Shown: positions 7,385-13,621 of the stretch, piece after piece
Layout of the letters: each line of letters begins with the position of its first letter
How positions within the stretch are numbered: position 1 is the stretch's first letter
NCBI GenBank assembly: GCA_900770075.1
Contig: CAAGIZ010000204.1
Coordinates: 1-22,961, forward strand
Source of the DNA: Spirochaetia bacterium
GTDB lineage: Bacteria > Spirochaetota > Spirochaetia > Treponematales > Treponemataceae
Reading direction: 5' to 3'
Length of the DNA: 22,961 bases
Notes under the pieces: model-generated
Seen by the model: only the letters and a program-made list of their open reading frames with translations
What the model was told of the DNA's origin: nothing
Database searches by the model: none
Made by a program: the position numbers and the translations under genes

Positions 7385-7398
7385 AGGCAAAAATGCCT
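7385..7398. promoter_or_regulatory. Palindrome upstream of lexA, candidate LexA operator
   Basis: AGGCAaaaaTGCCT is a perfect 5+4+5 palindrome 27 bp before the lexA ATG. LexA usually represses itself, so a palindrome here is a candidate operator. Alternatively it is part of a weak ptsH terminator. I found no matching copy before recQ or xthA. Confidence 0.3.
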
Positions 7399-7438
7399 AT
7401 ACCCCAAAAGAGTGAATTGTTCCGGGGGGGCAAAAAGC

Positions 7439-7705
7439 CTATTCTTCTTCGAATTTATTTTCGAAGAGCTGAAGAATGGCATCGGCACACTGAATTTCAT
7501 CAGAGCCCTCTGTCCTCAAAGTGATGGTTGTGTTGTAAGCGGCGGCCATGGTGATGACACCCATGATGGACTTGGCGTTTACTTCAGCATCATCTTTAAT
7601 CATAGTAACCTGACAGGCAAATTTGTTTGCCGTCTGGGCAATGAGTGCAGCCGGGCGGGCATGAATTCCTGCGCGATTGCGAACAGTAAGCAGTTTTTCT
7701 GTCAT
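7439..7705 (-). CDS. ptsH: Phosphocarrier protein HPr
   Basis: 88 residues, the standard HPr length. The phosphorylatable histidine is H15 in GIHARPAA, and the regulatory serine is S46 in 'NAKSIMGV', exactly where HprK acts. HPr accepts phosphate from enzyme I at His15. Modification at Ser46 by HprK turns it into a regulator. With hprK 121 bp upstream and no PTS permease in view, a regulatory role is likely, as reported for treponemes with incomplete PTS sets. AGAGG lies 5 nt before the ATG. A G7/C7 run follows the stop. Confidence 0.93.
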   Translation of the reverse strand: MTEKLLTVRNRAGIHARPAALIAQTANKFACQVTMIKDDAEVNAKSIMGVITMAAAYNTTITLRTEGSDEIQCADAILQLFENKFEEE

Positions 7706-7826
7706 AAAAACCTCTTTTAAAGTCAGTAAAAAAAGCAGTCCGAAAATAAAACGGCAGCAACGCAGTTTTCCGGAAGATTTTTTTACCGCTCCTTTTTGTA
7801 TTTGGGCACTTTTTCAGCACCCTTTT

Positions 7827-8813
7827 TTAGTAGGAATCGTCAATACCGTAATACGCGGTCTTAGCTTCTCCTGATTCAATCCATTTGAGGATATTCTGGT
7901 TAAAATCCCTTGCAGAATTATAACCCATAGCTTTTAAACGTTCATTCATTGCAGCCGCTTCGATGATAATCGGCAGGTTTCTTCCAGGGCGGACAGGAAT
8001 TTCGATTGTAGGAACCTTTACCCCCAGCAAATCCGTGCTGGTCTGATCCGTTCCGATTCTGTCGTAAATCTTGTTCTGATCCCATTCTTCCAGTTTGATA
8101 ATCAGCTGAACTTCCTTCTGGTCGCGGATAGAACCCACACCGTAAAGCTGGCTTACGTTTATGATTCCAAGCCCCCGGAGTTCCATGTGGTGGCTTATAA
8201 AATTGTTAGCCCCCTGCCCCAAAATTGAGTTTCCGTTTACACAGCGGATTTGCACGATGTCGTCCGCAACAAGACGGTGCCCCCGCTCTACAAGTTCCAG
8301 TGCACATTCAGACTTACCGACCCCGGAATGCCCCGTGAGCAGAATTCCTATGCCGTAAACTTCGACCAAAACCCCATGAAGGGTCTTTTTAGGCGCAAAG
8401 ACCGTAGAAAAAACCCGCAGAAGCCTGATGGAAAACTCAGAAGATTCCAAATCTGTCTGCAACACAGCACAGCCGTTTTTTTCAGCCATATCCAGAAAAA
8501 CCTCGTCCGGCCGAAGGCTGTGGGTAAAAACCACGCAGGGAATATTATAGGAAAAAAGTTTTTCTACCGAAGAAAAATTCTTTTCTTCCCCGAGTTTTTT
8601 AAGATAAGCCGTTTCTCCATGCCCGAAAAGTTGCACCCGCTCGCAGGCAAAAGAATCGTAAAAGCCCGAAAGTTCAAGTCCCGGACGGTTGATGTTGGGA
8701 ACAGAAATGGTGCGGTTCAGCCCCTTGCGCCCTGCAATGCAGCACAGATTCAGCGCATTGTGACCCTTTAAATCCATATCGAGCAAATCGAGAACTGTAA
8801 ACGGTTTATCCAT
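7827..8813 (-). CDS. hprK: HPr kinase/phosphorylase
   Basis: 328 residues from the chosen ATG. The N-terminal domain precedes a kinase core with Walker A GHSGVGKS (161-168) and the HprK signature MELRGLGIINV (210-220). It phosphorylates and dephosphorylates Ser46 of HPr, its neighbour. A TTG 12 codons upstream (8849) is in frame, but it falls inside the -35 box of a good promoter whose -10 ends 6 nt before the ATG at 8813. The mRNA is therefore predicted to be leaderless and start MDKPFTVLDLLD. No Shine-Dalgarno precedes either start. Order hpf-hprK-ptsH suggests one regulatory unit with rpoN further upstream. Confidence 0.93.
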   Translation of the reverse strand: MDKPFTVLDLLDMDLKGHNALNLCCIAGRKGLNRTISVPNINRPGLELSGFYDSFACERVQLFGHGETAYLKKLGEEKNFSSVEKLFSYNIPCVVFTHSLRPDEVFLDMAEKNGCAVLQTDLESSEFSIRLLRVFSTVFAPKKTLHGVLVEVYGIGILLTGHSGVGKSECALELVERGHRLVADDIVQIRCVNGNSILGQGANNFISHHMELRGLGIINVSQLYGVGSIRDQKEVQLIIKLEEWDQNKIYDRIGTDQTSTDLLGVKVPTIEIPVRPGRNLPIIIEAAAMNERLKAMGYNSARDFNQNILKWIESGEAKTAYYGIDDSY

Positions 8814-8819
8814 AATTTT

Positions 8820-8849
8820 ACTATACAAAAAAGCAAGGTTACTATTCAA
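8820..8849 (-). promoter_or_regulatory. hprK promoter, predicted leaderless
   Basis: On the minus strand, -35 TTGAAT (8849-8844), 18-bp spacer, -10 TATAGT (8825-8820), then AAAATT and the ATG at 8813. It fixes the hprK start. Confidence 0.65.
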
Positions 8850-8947
8850 GTGGCAGGGACGTTTTTTTTGACATTTTTTGAATTTTTTTTACTTTTTCTG
8901 CATCAATTCCCTTCATTTTTAAGAAATTTAAGACAAAAGCACTTTTC

Positions 8948-8994
8948 AAAAAAAAAGCCGTCTGAAAACCGGAGCATACCTCACATCAGACGGC
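8948..8994 (-). terminator. Intrinsic terminator downstream of hpf
   Basis: On the minus strand GCCGTCTGA pairs with TCAGACGGC around a 20-base loop and is followed directly by T9. It should end the hpf transcript about 85 bp past its stop, before the hprK promoter. Confidence 0.8.
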
Positions 8995-9004
8995 AATTTA
9001 TATT

Positions 9005-9048
9005 GGGAACCCGTAAAAATCGACAAAGACGAGTTTTTCGAGGTGCCC
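9005..9048. repeat. 3'-end inverted repeat element after hpf
   Basis: GGGAACCCGTAAAAAT and ATTTTTCG-family arms (ending CGAGGTGCCC) form an imperfect inverted repeat between the hpf stop and its terminator. It belongs to the same family as 171-216 and 1134-1169. Confidence 0.5.
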
Positions 9049-9077
9049 TATTTCAGGTTATTTTAAAAGTTACCCTT

Positions 9078-9362
9078 TTACTTTTCCTGAATTTTATCTT
9101 TTTCTTTTTTGATTTTTGTGTCGAGAACATCCATCATCTTGTTGAGAGCAGCACCAAAATCAAAATCCTTTGCACTTACATGAGCCTGAGTTCCCCAGCG
9201 GAAATTTGCAGTGGCATCGAAAGAATATTCCTTTTCGTGTTTTACCCGAAGAGTTAAATCAACAATAAGTTCATCCGCATATTTAATCCGTTCGAGTTTT
9301 TTCTCGATCATGTCAGTCTGTTTCTGTTCCAGGTCAAAAGATGCTGATACGTTTTTAGTCAT
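9078..9362 (-). CDS. hpf: Ribosome hibernation factor, short HPF/RaiA type
   Basis: 94 residues, the short form of the ribosome-associated S30AE family. It has the 'SFDLEQKQTDMIEKKLERI' helix, the 'IVDLTLRVKHEK' strand and a Lys-rich C-terminal helix. Short HPF binds the small ribosomal subunit in stationary phase and helps form inactive 100S dimers. GGAGG lies 8 nt before the ATG, and a clear promoter is at 9416-9444, giving a leader of about 47 nt. It sits between rpoN (upstream, same strand, 880 bp away) and hprK, as in proteobacterial rpoN clusters. Confidence 0.9.
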   Translation of the reverse strand: MTKNVSASFDLEQKQTDMIEKKLERIKYADELIVDLTLRVKHEKEYSFDATANFRWGTQAHVSAKDFDFGAALNKMMDVLDTKIKKEKDKIQEK

Positions 9363-9415
9363 AGTAGTTTCCTCCAGAAGTAAAAGTTTTGCGGACGTTT
9401 TGCCGTCTTTAGATA

Positions 9416-9444
9416 AGTATAATATGGGTTTTTAAATAAGACAA
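9416..9444 (-). promoter_or_regulatory. hpf promoter
   Basis: On the minus strand, -35 TTGTCT (9444-9439), 17-bp spacer, -10 TATACT (9421-9416). Predicted start near 9409, with GGAGG in the leader. Sigma-70 type, not sigma-54. Confidence 0.7.
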
Positions 9445-9531
9445 ATTTAATTTTTGCATCAATAAAGAGGGAGGGAGGCGCACATCCACCGTCTTGCGGC
9501 TATACGCAGTTCCGGCGTCGGGGCGCCTACA

Positions 9532-9577
9532 TTCCTACGCTCACACAGTTTGCAAAGCAAACGTGTGAGCGTAGGAA
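9532..9577. repeat. Very stable intergenic hairpin
   Basis: Arms TTCCTACGCTCACAC and GTGTGAGCGTAGGAA pair perfectly over 15 bp. After one bulged A they continue as GTTTGC-aaa-GCAAAC. No U-tract follows, so it is not a standard terminator. Flanking GGCGCC motifs (about 9523 and 9599) suggest a larger mobile or structural repeat from about 9475 to 9620. Confidence 0.6.
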
Positions 9578-9671
9578 CGGCTTCGCCGCTGCTCCTATCC
9601 GGCGCCATCACCAGCACACTTTTATCTAACTGTGTATAGCACAAAAAAATCCGATGGTAAAAGCAATCTAC

Positions 9672-9700
9672 TATACAAAATGAAATATTTATGCTATATT
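9672..9700 (+). promoter_or_regulatory. Candidate toxin-mRNA promoter
   Basis: -35 TATACA (9672-9677), 17-bp spacer, -10 TATATT (9695-9700) with an extended TGC just before it. Predicted start about 9707, giving a leader of roughly 78 nt for the small toxin ORF. Confidence 0.5.
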
Positions 9701-9729
9701 GATTTTTGGAAGTGCCTGAACTGGCGGTT

Positions 9730-9777
9730 AGCTCCCAGACTCTACCGGCTTTTGCCGGAATTTGTTTTTGGGAGGCT
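9730..9777 (+). promoter_or_regulatory. Stem hiding the toxin Shine-Dalgarno
   Basis: AGC-TCCCA (9730-9737) pairs with TGGGA-(G)-GCT (9769-9777), which contains the GGGAGG ribosome site of the peptide ORF. Between the arms, CCGGC-tttt-GCCGG (9745-9758) forms a second hairpin. Burying the ribosome site in the full-length mRNA is common among type I toxins. Confidence 0.5.
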
Positions 9778-9784
9778 TTGCGGA

Positions 9785-9865
9785 ATGACTTTATACGAAA
9801 TTATTTCGTTGGCTATTAATTTAGCCATTCTCATTCTGACAGCCCTTTCTTATTTTAAGAAATAG
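9785..9865 (+). CDS. Small hydrophobic peptide, type I holin-like toxin
   Basis: 26 residues, starting MTLYEIISLAINLAI and ending LSYFKK. It has one transmembrane helix (about 6-22) after a short M-T-x-Y-E start and a Lys-Lys tail. That is the pattern of the putative holin-like toxins and TxpA/BsrG-type peptides of Firmicutes, which insert in the inner membrane and arrest growth. GGGAGG sits 9 nt before the ATG, hidden in a leader stem. A longer in-frame reading (from 9632) would start upstream of the promoter, so it is rejected. An antisense RNA overlaps the 3' region. Family assignment is by pattern only; toxicity is inferred. Confidence 0.72.
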   Translation: MTLYEIISLAINLAILILTALSYFKK

Positions 9866-9871
9866 AAAGAG

Positions 9872-9957
9872 TAAAAATATAGCCGCCCAAGTTTGACTCA
9901 CTACGGCGGCTATTAGCTAAAATAGTGGAGATAACCCGATGTTCGGGCATTTCCTCT
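9872..9957 (-). ncRNA. Predicted antisense antitoxin RNA
   Basis: A minus-strand RNA of about 85 nt starting near 9957 from the promoter at 9964-9992. It has a first hairpin (CCCGA-tgt/aca-TCGGG core, 9935-9947, inside a longer GGA/TCC stem). It ends at TAGCCGCC...GGCGGCTA (9880-9912) followed by TATTTTT, a good intrinsic terminator. It would be complementary to the 3' untranslated region of the toxin mRNA if that mRNA reaches 9957. The 3'-overlap layout matches TxpA/RatA-like systems. No protein is encoded (the 63-codon minus-strand frame here has no ribosome site). Confidence 0.65.
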
Positions 9958-9963
9958 CTTCTT

Positions 9964-9992
9964 AATATACCACCAACACGGTTTTTCGTCAA
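9964..9992 (-). promoter_or_regulatory. Antitoxin RNA promoter
   Basis: On the minus strand, -35 TTGACG (9992-9987), exactly 17 bp, -10 TATATT (9969-9964). It is clearly stronger than the toxin promoter candidate, as expected for an unstable antisense RNA. Confidence 0.7.
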
Positions 9993-10040
9993 ATCTGTAA
10001 AATCAATATTGCATAAATAATTTTGTCGGTTTGCAGGGGG

Positions 10041-10244
10041 AGCCACCTACTGCGGGGCTGTGCAGGAAACTCGGTGCATTGCAGGTTCTGTCTGGTGGCT
10101 TAGCCCGGATTGGAGCGGCGGCGGAGCCGTTCCAACTGCCGCAGGCAGTTGGAATGTAGCGGTAGCGGAACCGCGCAAAGCCGGTTAGACGGCAAGATTC
10201 GCTCCAGCCGAAACTCAGGGACGGAGTTTTGCACTGCCGGGCGG
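10041..10244. repeat. Dispersed GC-rich repeat downstream of rpoN
   Basis: AGCCACC (10041-10047) and GGTGGCT (10094-10100) bracket the first half. From 10099 the CTTAGCCCGGATTGGAGCGG family follows, with a perfect hairpin TTCCAACTGCC-gca-GGCAGTTGGAA at 10130-10154. It fills the space after the rpoN stop and holds no credible gene. Confidence 0.5.
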
Positions 10245-11768
10245 TTATTTTGGTCTTGCGTAGGAAGATTCTATGTTAAGCTGCGACCTGTACTTGGCGA
10301 CCGTTCTTCTGGCAATGCTTATTCCCTGCTCAGAAAGCAGCTCTGAAATTTTCTGGTCGCTTAATGGTTTAGGGTCGTTTTTATGCTCTTCCAGAAGTTT
10401 TTTTAATTCTTCCATAATACCTTGTCTGGAAGCAGGCACTTCCCCGGAGTCCGAAACTTTCTGGCCGGCTCCATTACCTACGGCATTTGTAAAGAAAAAA
10501 GAAAACTTAAAAAGCCCCTGACTGCAGCGCAAGTATTTTTCGTTTGCAAGGCGACTTACGGTAGCTTCGTGCACTCCGATTGCCTGAGCAAGGTCTTTCT
10601 GACGAAGAGGCTTTAGGTAGCGGGAACCTTTTTCAAAAAAATCTCTCTGAAAGACCACCAGCTGACTGGCAGCCAGAAGGAGTGTTTTTTTCCGGAATTC
10701 CAGGCTGTCGATAAAATCCCCGGCAGCACGCACGCTTTCCATTACAAAGCGGTGTTCGGAGCGCTTTTTTTCTGTTTCTTCGGTGGATTTTGTTACCCGG
10801 CTTCGGTCAAGGGAAAGTCTGTAAAAATCTCTGGAAATTTCTACCACTGGAAGTATTTCTTCATTGACCCGGACTGAGTACTCCCCTGTTTCTTCGTTTT
10901 TTTCGACAAAGACATCCGGCTCTACGCAGATATTTTCCGAAGGAGAAAATTCAGCGGCAGGAAAGGGATTGAGTTTTCTGATAAACGATATGGCCTTTTC
11001 CACCTGCTCTTCCGTAAGGTTTTGAAGACCGTATTTTTCTGTCTGCTGGGGGTTTTCCCGGAGAAAATTCTTGATTTTTTTTAGAACTTTTGGTGCCAGA
11101 GGCGGGTTTAAAAAGTCAAAATGACCGTCCAGAATAAAAACCGCTGCCTTTGGGGTGTCTTCCCGGCTTTTTGCCTGAATTAGAAGGCTTTCTTCAAAAT
11201 TGCGGCAGCAGGTGCCCACCGGATCCAGCTGCTGTATATAGGAAACAGTCTGTTCCAGAAGTTCCGGGGTCTGGGAAGAATCTTTTTTGTCCAGGAGGGA
11301 ATAGGGGTCGAAGATAAAAAAACCCCGGCTGTCCAGATTGTGAATGAGTGCCAGACCGATTTTTTCCTGGGCCGGCGAATGAGCAACAGAAAAAAACTGT
11401 TCTTCCAGATGTTCGGAGAGGGTTTTTCTGGTGTCTGGAGAGGCTTCCAGAGCCGCCTGAAAATTGTCGCTGGCAAGTTTTCCTGCATTTGTTGCAGAGC
11501 CAAGGCGAAGTCCGTCTGAAAAACCTTCGGAAGCCTTGGTTTCCTTTACCTCTTTTATGCCGTCCAGAGCAAAATCTTTGGAAACCGTAAGGGCGGGATT
11601 TCTGGCAGCGGCGGCATAAATTTCCTGTCTTAAATCTGCTGAAGACATTGCAAGAAGTTTTACGGACAGAAGCTGTTTCTGGCTGAGCCTCTGGGACTGA
11701 ACCTGCTGCTGTTTTTGAGAACTGCGCTGCTGTAGGACAAGGGTTGGACTTTCTGCCATATCCGCCAT
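10245..11768 (-). CDS. rpoN: RNA polymerase sigma-54 factor
   Basis: 507 residues. Region I is Gln-rich (about 12-35: LQQRSSQKQQQVQSQ..., then LLAMSSADLRQEI) and contacts the AAA+ activators. The core-binding domain follows. The helix-turn-helix (LRQKDLAQAIGVHEATVSRL, 388-407) and the RpoN box ARRTVAKYR (486-494) recognise -12 and -24 promoter elements. It directs activator-dependent transcription. Start: GGGAG lies 4 nt before this ATG; an ATG three codons on (11759) is possible. In many proteobacteria rpoN precedes hpf and ptsN. Here hpf-hprK-ptsH follow on the same strand after an 880-bp island with the toxin locus. Confidence 0.95.
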   Translation of the reverse strand: MADMAESPTLVLQQRSSQKQQQVQSQRLSQKQLLSVKLLAMSSADLRQEIYAAAARNPALTVSKDFALDGIKEVKETKASEGFSDGLRLGSATNAGKLASDNFQAALEASPDTRKTLSEHLEEQFFSVAHSPAQEKIGLALIHNLDSRGFFIFDPYSLLDKKDSSQTPELLEQTVSYIQQLDPVGTCCRNFEESLLIQAKSREDTPKAAVFILDGHFDFLNPPLAPKVLKKIKNFLRENPQQTEKYGLQNLTEEQVEKAISFIRKLNPFPAAEFSPSENICVEPDVFVEKNEETGEYSVRVNEEILPVVEISRDFYRLSLDRSRVTKSTEETEKKRSEHRFVMESVRAAGDFIDSLEFRKKTLLLAASQLVVFQRDFFEKGSRYLKPLRQKDLAQAIGVHEATVSRLANEKYLRCSQGLFKFSFFFTNAVGNGAGQKVSDSGEVPASRQGIMEELKKLLEEHKNDPKPLSDQKISELLSEQGISIARRTVAKYRSQLNIESSYARPK

Positions 11769-11833
11769 TATACTCCCTGGCGTTTCTATTTTAAAGACAA
11801 AATTTTAAGGTGGGGACAGGGGGATGGATGTCC

Positions 11834-12065
11834 GCGTTAAGGATTACGGGGATGGCCTTCGTCCACCCCTGCGAGTTTCCGTGCTAAAGCACGTAAACTC
11901 GTCGATTTTCGTGTGCGCGAGGGCGCGCACGCCTTAACGCTCCTTCGTCGCGTTAAGGATCACGGGGATGGGCTTCGCCCACCCCTGCGAGTTTCCGTGC
12001 TAATGCACGTAAACTCGTCGATTTTCGTGTGCGCGAGGGCGCGCACATCTTAACGCTCCTTCGTC
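11834..12065. repeat. Tandem duplication of a 116-bp structured unit
   Basis: Two head-to-tail units (11834-11949 and 11950-12065) differ at only a handful of bases, and a third begins at 12066 with GCGTTAAGGAT before diverging. Each unit holds several hairpins: CGAGTTTCCGTGC-taaa-GCACGTAAACTCG, GTGCGCG-agg-GCGCGCAC, GGGGATGGGC-ttc-GCCCACCCC. Its ends (GCGTTAAGG / CTTAACGC) also pair. It sits between divergent rpoN and the DUF1015 gene. No ORF or mobile-element gene is present. Confidence 0.85.
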
Positions 12066-12170
12066 GCGTTAAGGATTGGAGGGGCGCGGAGCGTTGCGGA
12101 ACGTAGTGCAGCAATGGAGCGGTAGCGGAACCCCGGAAAGCCTGACCCGCCGAAGGCGGGGAACGCCCAC
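12066..12170. repeat. Dispersed GC-rich repeat copy
   Basis: GGATTGGAGGGGCGCGGAGC, GTTGCGGAACG and 'AATGGAGCGGTAGCGGAACC' follow the same order as the copies at 10099 and 18852. It abuts the tandem array and ends about 20 bp before the DUF1015 promoter. Confidence 0.45.
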
Positions 12171-12188
12171 CTAAAAAACATTTTTAAA

Positions 12189-12217
12189 TTCACACAGAGA
12201 TGAAAATCCGCTAAACT
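12189..12217 (+). promoter_or_regulatory. DUF1015 gene promoter, predicted leaderless
   Basis: -35 TTCACA (12189-12194), 17-bp spacer, -10 TAAACT (12212-12217), then six bases and the ATG. A GAGGA abuts the ATG but is too close to act as a normal ribosome site. Confidence 0.5.
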
Positions 12218-12223
12218 TGAGGA

Positions 12224-13540
12224 ATGAAAACTTTTGAAAAATTTGGAACTGCTATTCCGCAGATTTTACTGCCAAAAAATGTGGATTTGAAAACATGGTC
12301 GGTCATTGCCTGTGACCAGTACACTCAAGACCTGGAATATTGGGAAAATGCAAAAAAAACTGCCGGGGATAAACCTTCGTCCTTGAACCTGATTTTTCCG
12401 GAGGTCTATCTGGACAAGGCTGACGAGGCTTCTAAAGACCAGAGGATAAAAAACATTCAGTCAAAGATGGACGAATACCTTAAAGGCGATGTTTTTGACG
12501 CTCCTGTGGATGAGTGCATTTACCTTGAACGGAAAACTGCCTACGGCCGCACAAGAAAGGGGCTGGTTATGTGCGTGGATTTGGACAGTTATGAATGGAA
12601 ACCCGGCTCTAAAGCCCTTATTCGGGCAACTGAAGCCACTGTTCCTGAGAGAATTCCTCCGAGGATGAAAATCCGCAGCGGGGCTAAGCTGGAACTTCCC
12701 CACATTATGCTTCTGGCAAACGATCCGGATGACATTCTTGTGGGCGGTGCCGGAAAACTTGCTAAAAAAGGGTGTCCGGTTTATGACGGTGAACTTATGC
12801 AGAATTCTGGCAGCATAACCGGCTGGGCTGTAAAAGGCGCCGAGGCTGAAAACCTTCTGGAAAATGCCCTTGCTTCCCTTGCAGAGGCTGGTACTGATTC
12901 TGACGGCACCACCTTCCTTTTTGCGGTGGGTGACGGGAACCACTCTCTTGCAACGGCAAAGGCTGTGTGGGAAGAAAACAAGGATGTTCTTCCAGCGGAT
13001 TCTCCTGTGCGCTATGCCCTTGTGGAAATCGTAAACATTTATGACCAGGGGCTTACCTTTGAGCCGATTCACCGGGTGTTGTTCGGTCTGGACGGGGAAA
13101 AGTTGCTTTTGACGGCGGCGGAAAAACTGGGCGGCAGCGTGAAGGCTCTTGACGGTGCTGAGGTGCTGGCCAGGGAAGTGGGGGACAAAAACGCCGGCGG
13201 TGCCAGGTACGGCTTTGTGTTTACCAAGGGTGGAAAAACTTTCTTCCGGCTGCTGGAAACTCCTGTAAAAGACCTGGCTATTTCTGCCCTTCAGCCTTTG
13301 ATTGACGGCTTTATGGCAGAAAACGGTGCTCTGAAAACCCAGATTGACTACATTCACGGAACGGACGAAACCGTTGAACTGGGAATGTCCGAAGGAAATA
13401 CGGGGATTCTTCTTCCGCCTGTTGCAAAGGACTGTTTTTTTGCAACGATTAACGGCCGGGGGCCTCTTCCACGGAAATCCTTCAGCATGGGGGAAGCCAG
13501 CGAAAAACGCTTTTACGTGGAAGCCAGAAGGCTGTTTTAG
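12224..13540 (+). CDS. DUF1015 family protein
   Basis: 438 residues. It belongs to the DUF1015 family, shown by the conserved 'RATEATVPERIPPRMKIR' (134-151) and VGDGNHSLATAKAVWEE (235-251) blocks plus the early 'VIACDQYTQDLEYW' (28-40). The family is widespread in anaerobes and often found near amino-acid or D-lactate/serine metabolism genes, but its reaction is not established. The GDGNH motif suggests a metal or nucleotide site (inference). It is monocistronic, divergent from rpoN and convergent with recQ. The promoter geometry predicts a leaderless mRNA. A G8 run and short CGGTCAGA repeats fill the 81 bp to recQ. Confidence 0.88.
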   Translation: MKTFEKFGTAIPQILLPKNVDLKTWSVIACDQYTQDLEYWENAKKTAGDKPSSLNLIFPEVYLDKADEASKDQRIKNIQSKMDEYLKGDVFDAPVDECIYLERKTAYGRTRKGLVMCVDLDSYEWKPGSKALIRATEATVPERIPPRMKIRSGAKLELPHIMLLANDPDDILVGGAGKLAKKGCPVYDGELMQNSGSITGWAVKGAEAENLLENALASLAEAGTDSDGTTFLFAVGDGNHSLATAKAVWEENKDVLPADSPVRYALVEIVNIYDQGLTFEPIHRVLFGLDGEKLLLTAAEKLGGSVKALDGAEVLAREVGDKNAGGARYGFVFTKGGKTFFRLLETPVKDLAISALQPLIDGFMAENGALKTQIDYIHGTDETVELGMSEGNTGILLPPVAKDCFFATINGRGPLPRKSFSMGEASEKRFYVEARRLF

Positions 13541-13621
13541 GTCAGAGGAGGGGAGCCGCTGTCTGAGGGGGGGGCGTCTTCGGTCAAAAGGATGCATCCA
13601 CGGTCAGACTAACATCCTCGG

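Noticed and set aside
9416..9444. Sigma-54 promoter for hpf next to rpoN
   Set aside because: The upstream region shows a sigma-70-type -35/-10; I noticed no TGGC-N8-TGC pair in the promoter regions I read.
9459..9644. 61-codon minus-strand frame in the hairpin island
   Set aside because: It is the translation of the palindromic repeat itself, without a ribosome site.
9855..10046. 63-codon minus-strand frame over the antitoxin region
   Set aside because: No ribosome site; the promoter, hairpins and terminator fit a noncoding RNA starting inside the frame.
11834..12065. CRISPR-like array
   Set aside because: Two contiguous 116-bp tandem units with no spacers; no cas genes.
12461..13597. 378-codon minus-strand frame opposite the DUF1015 gene
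   Set aside because: Low-complexity F/P/R/H composition typical of an antisense shadow; the plus frame has clear family motifs and a promoter.
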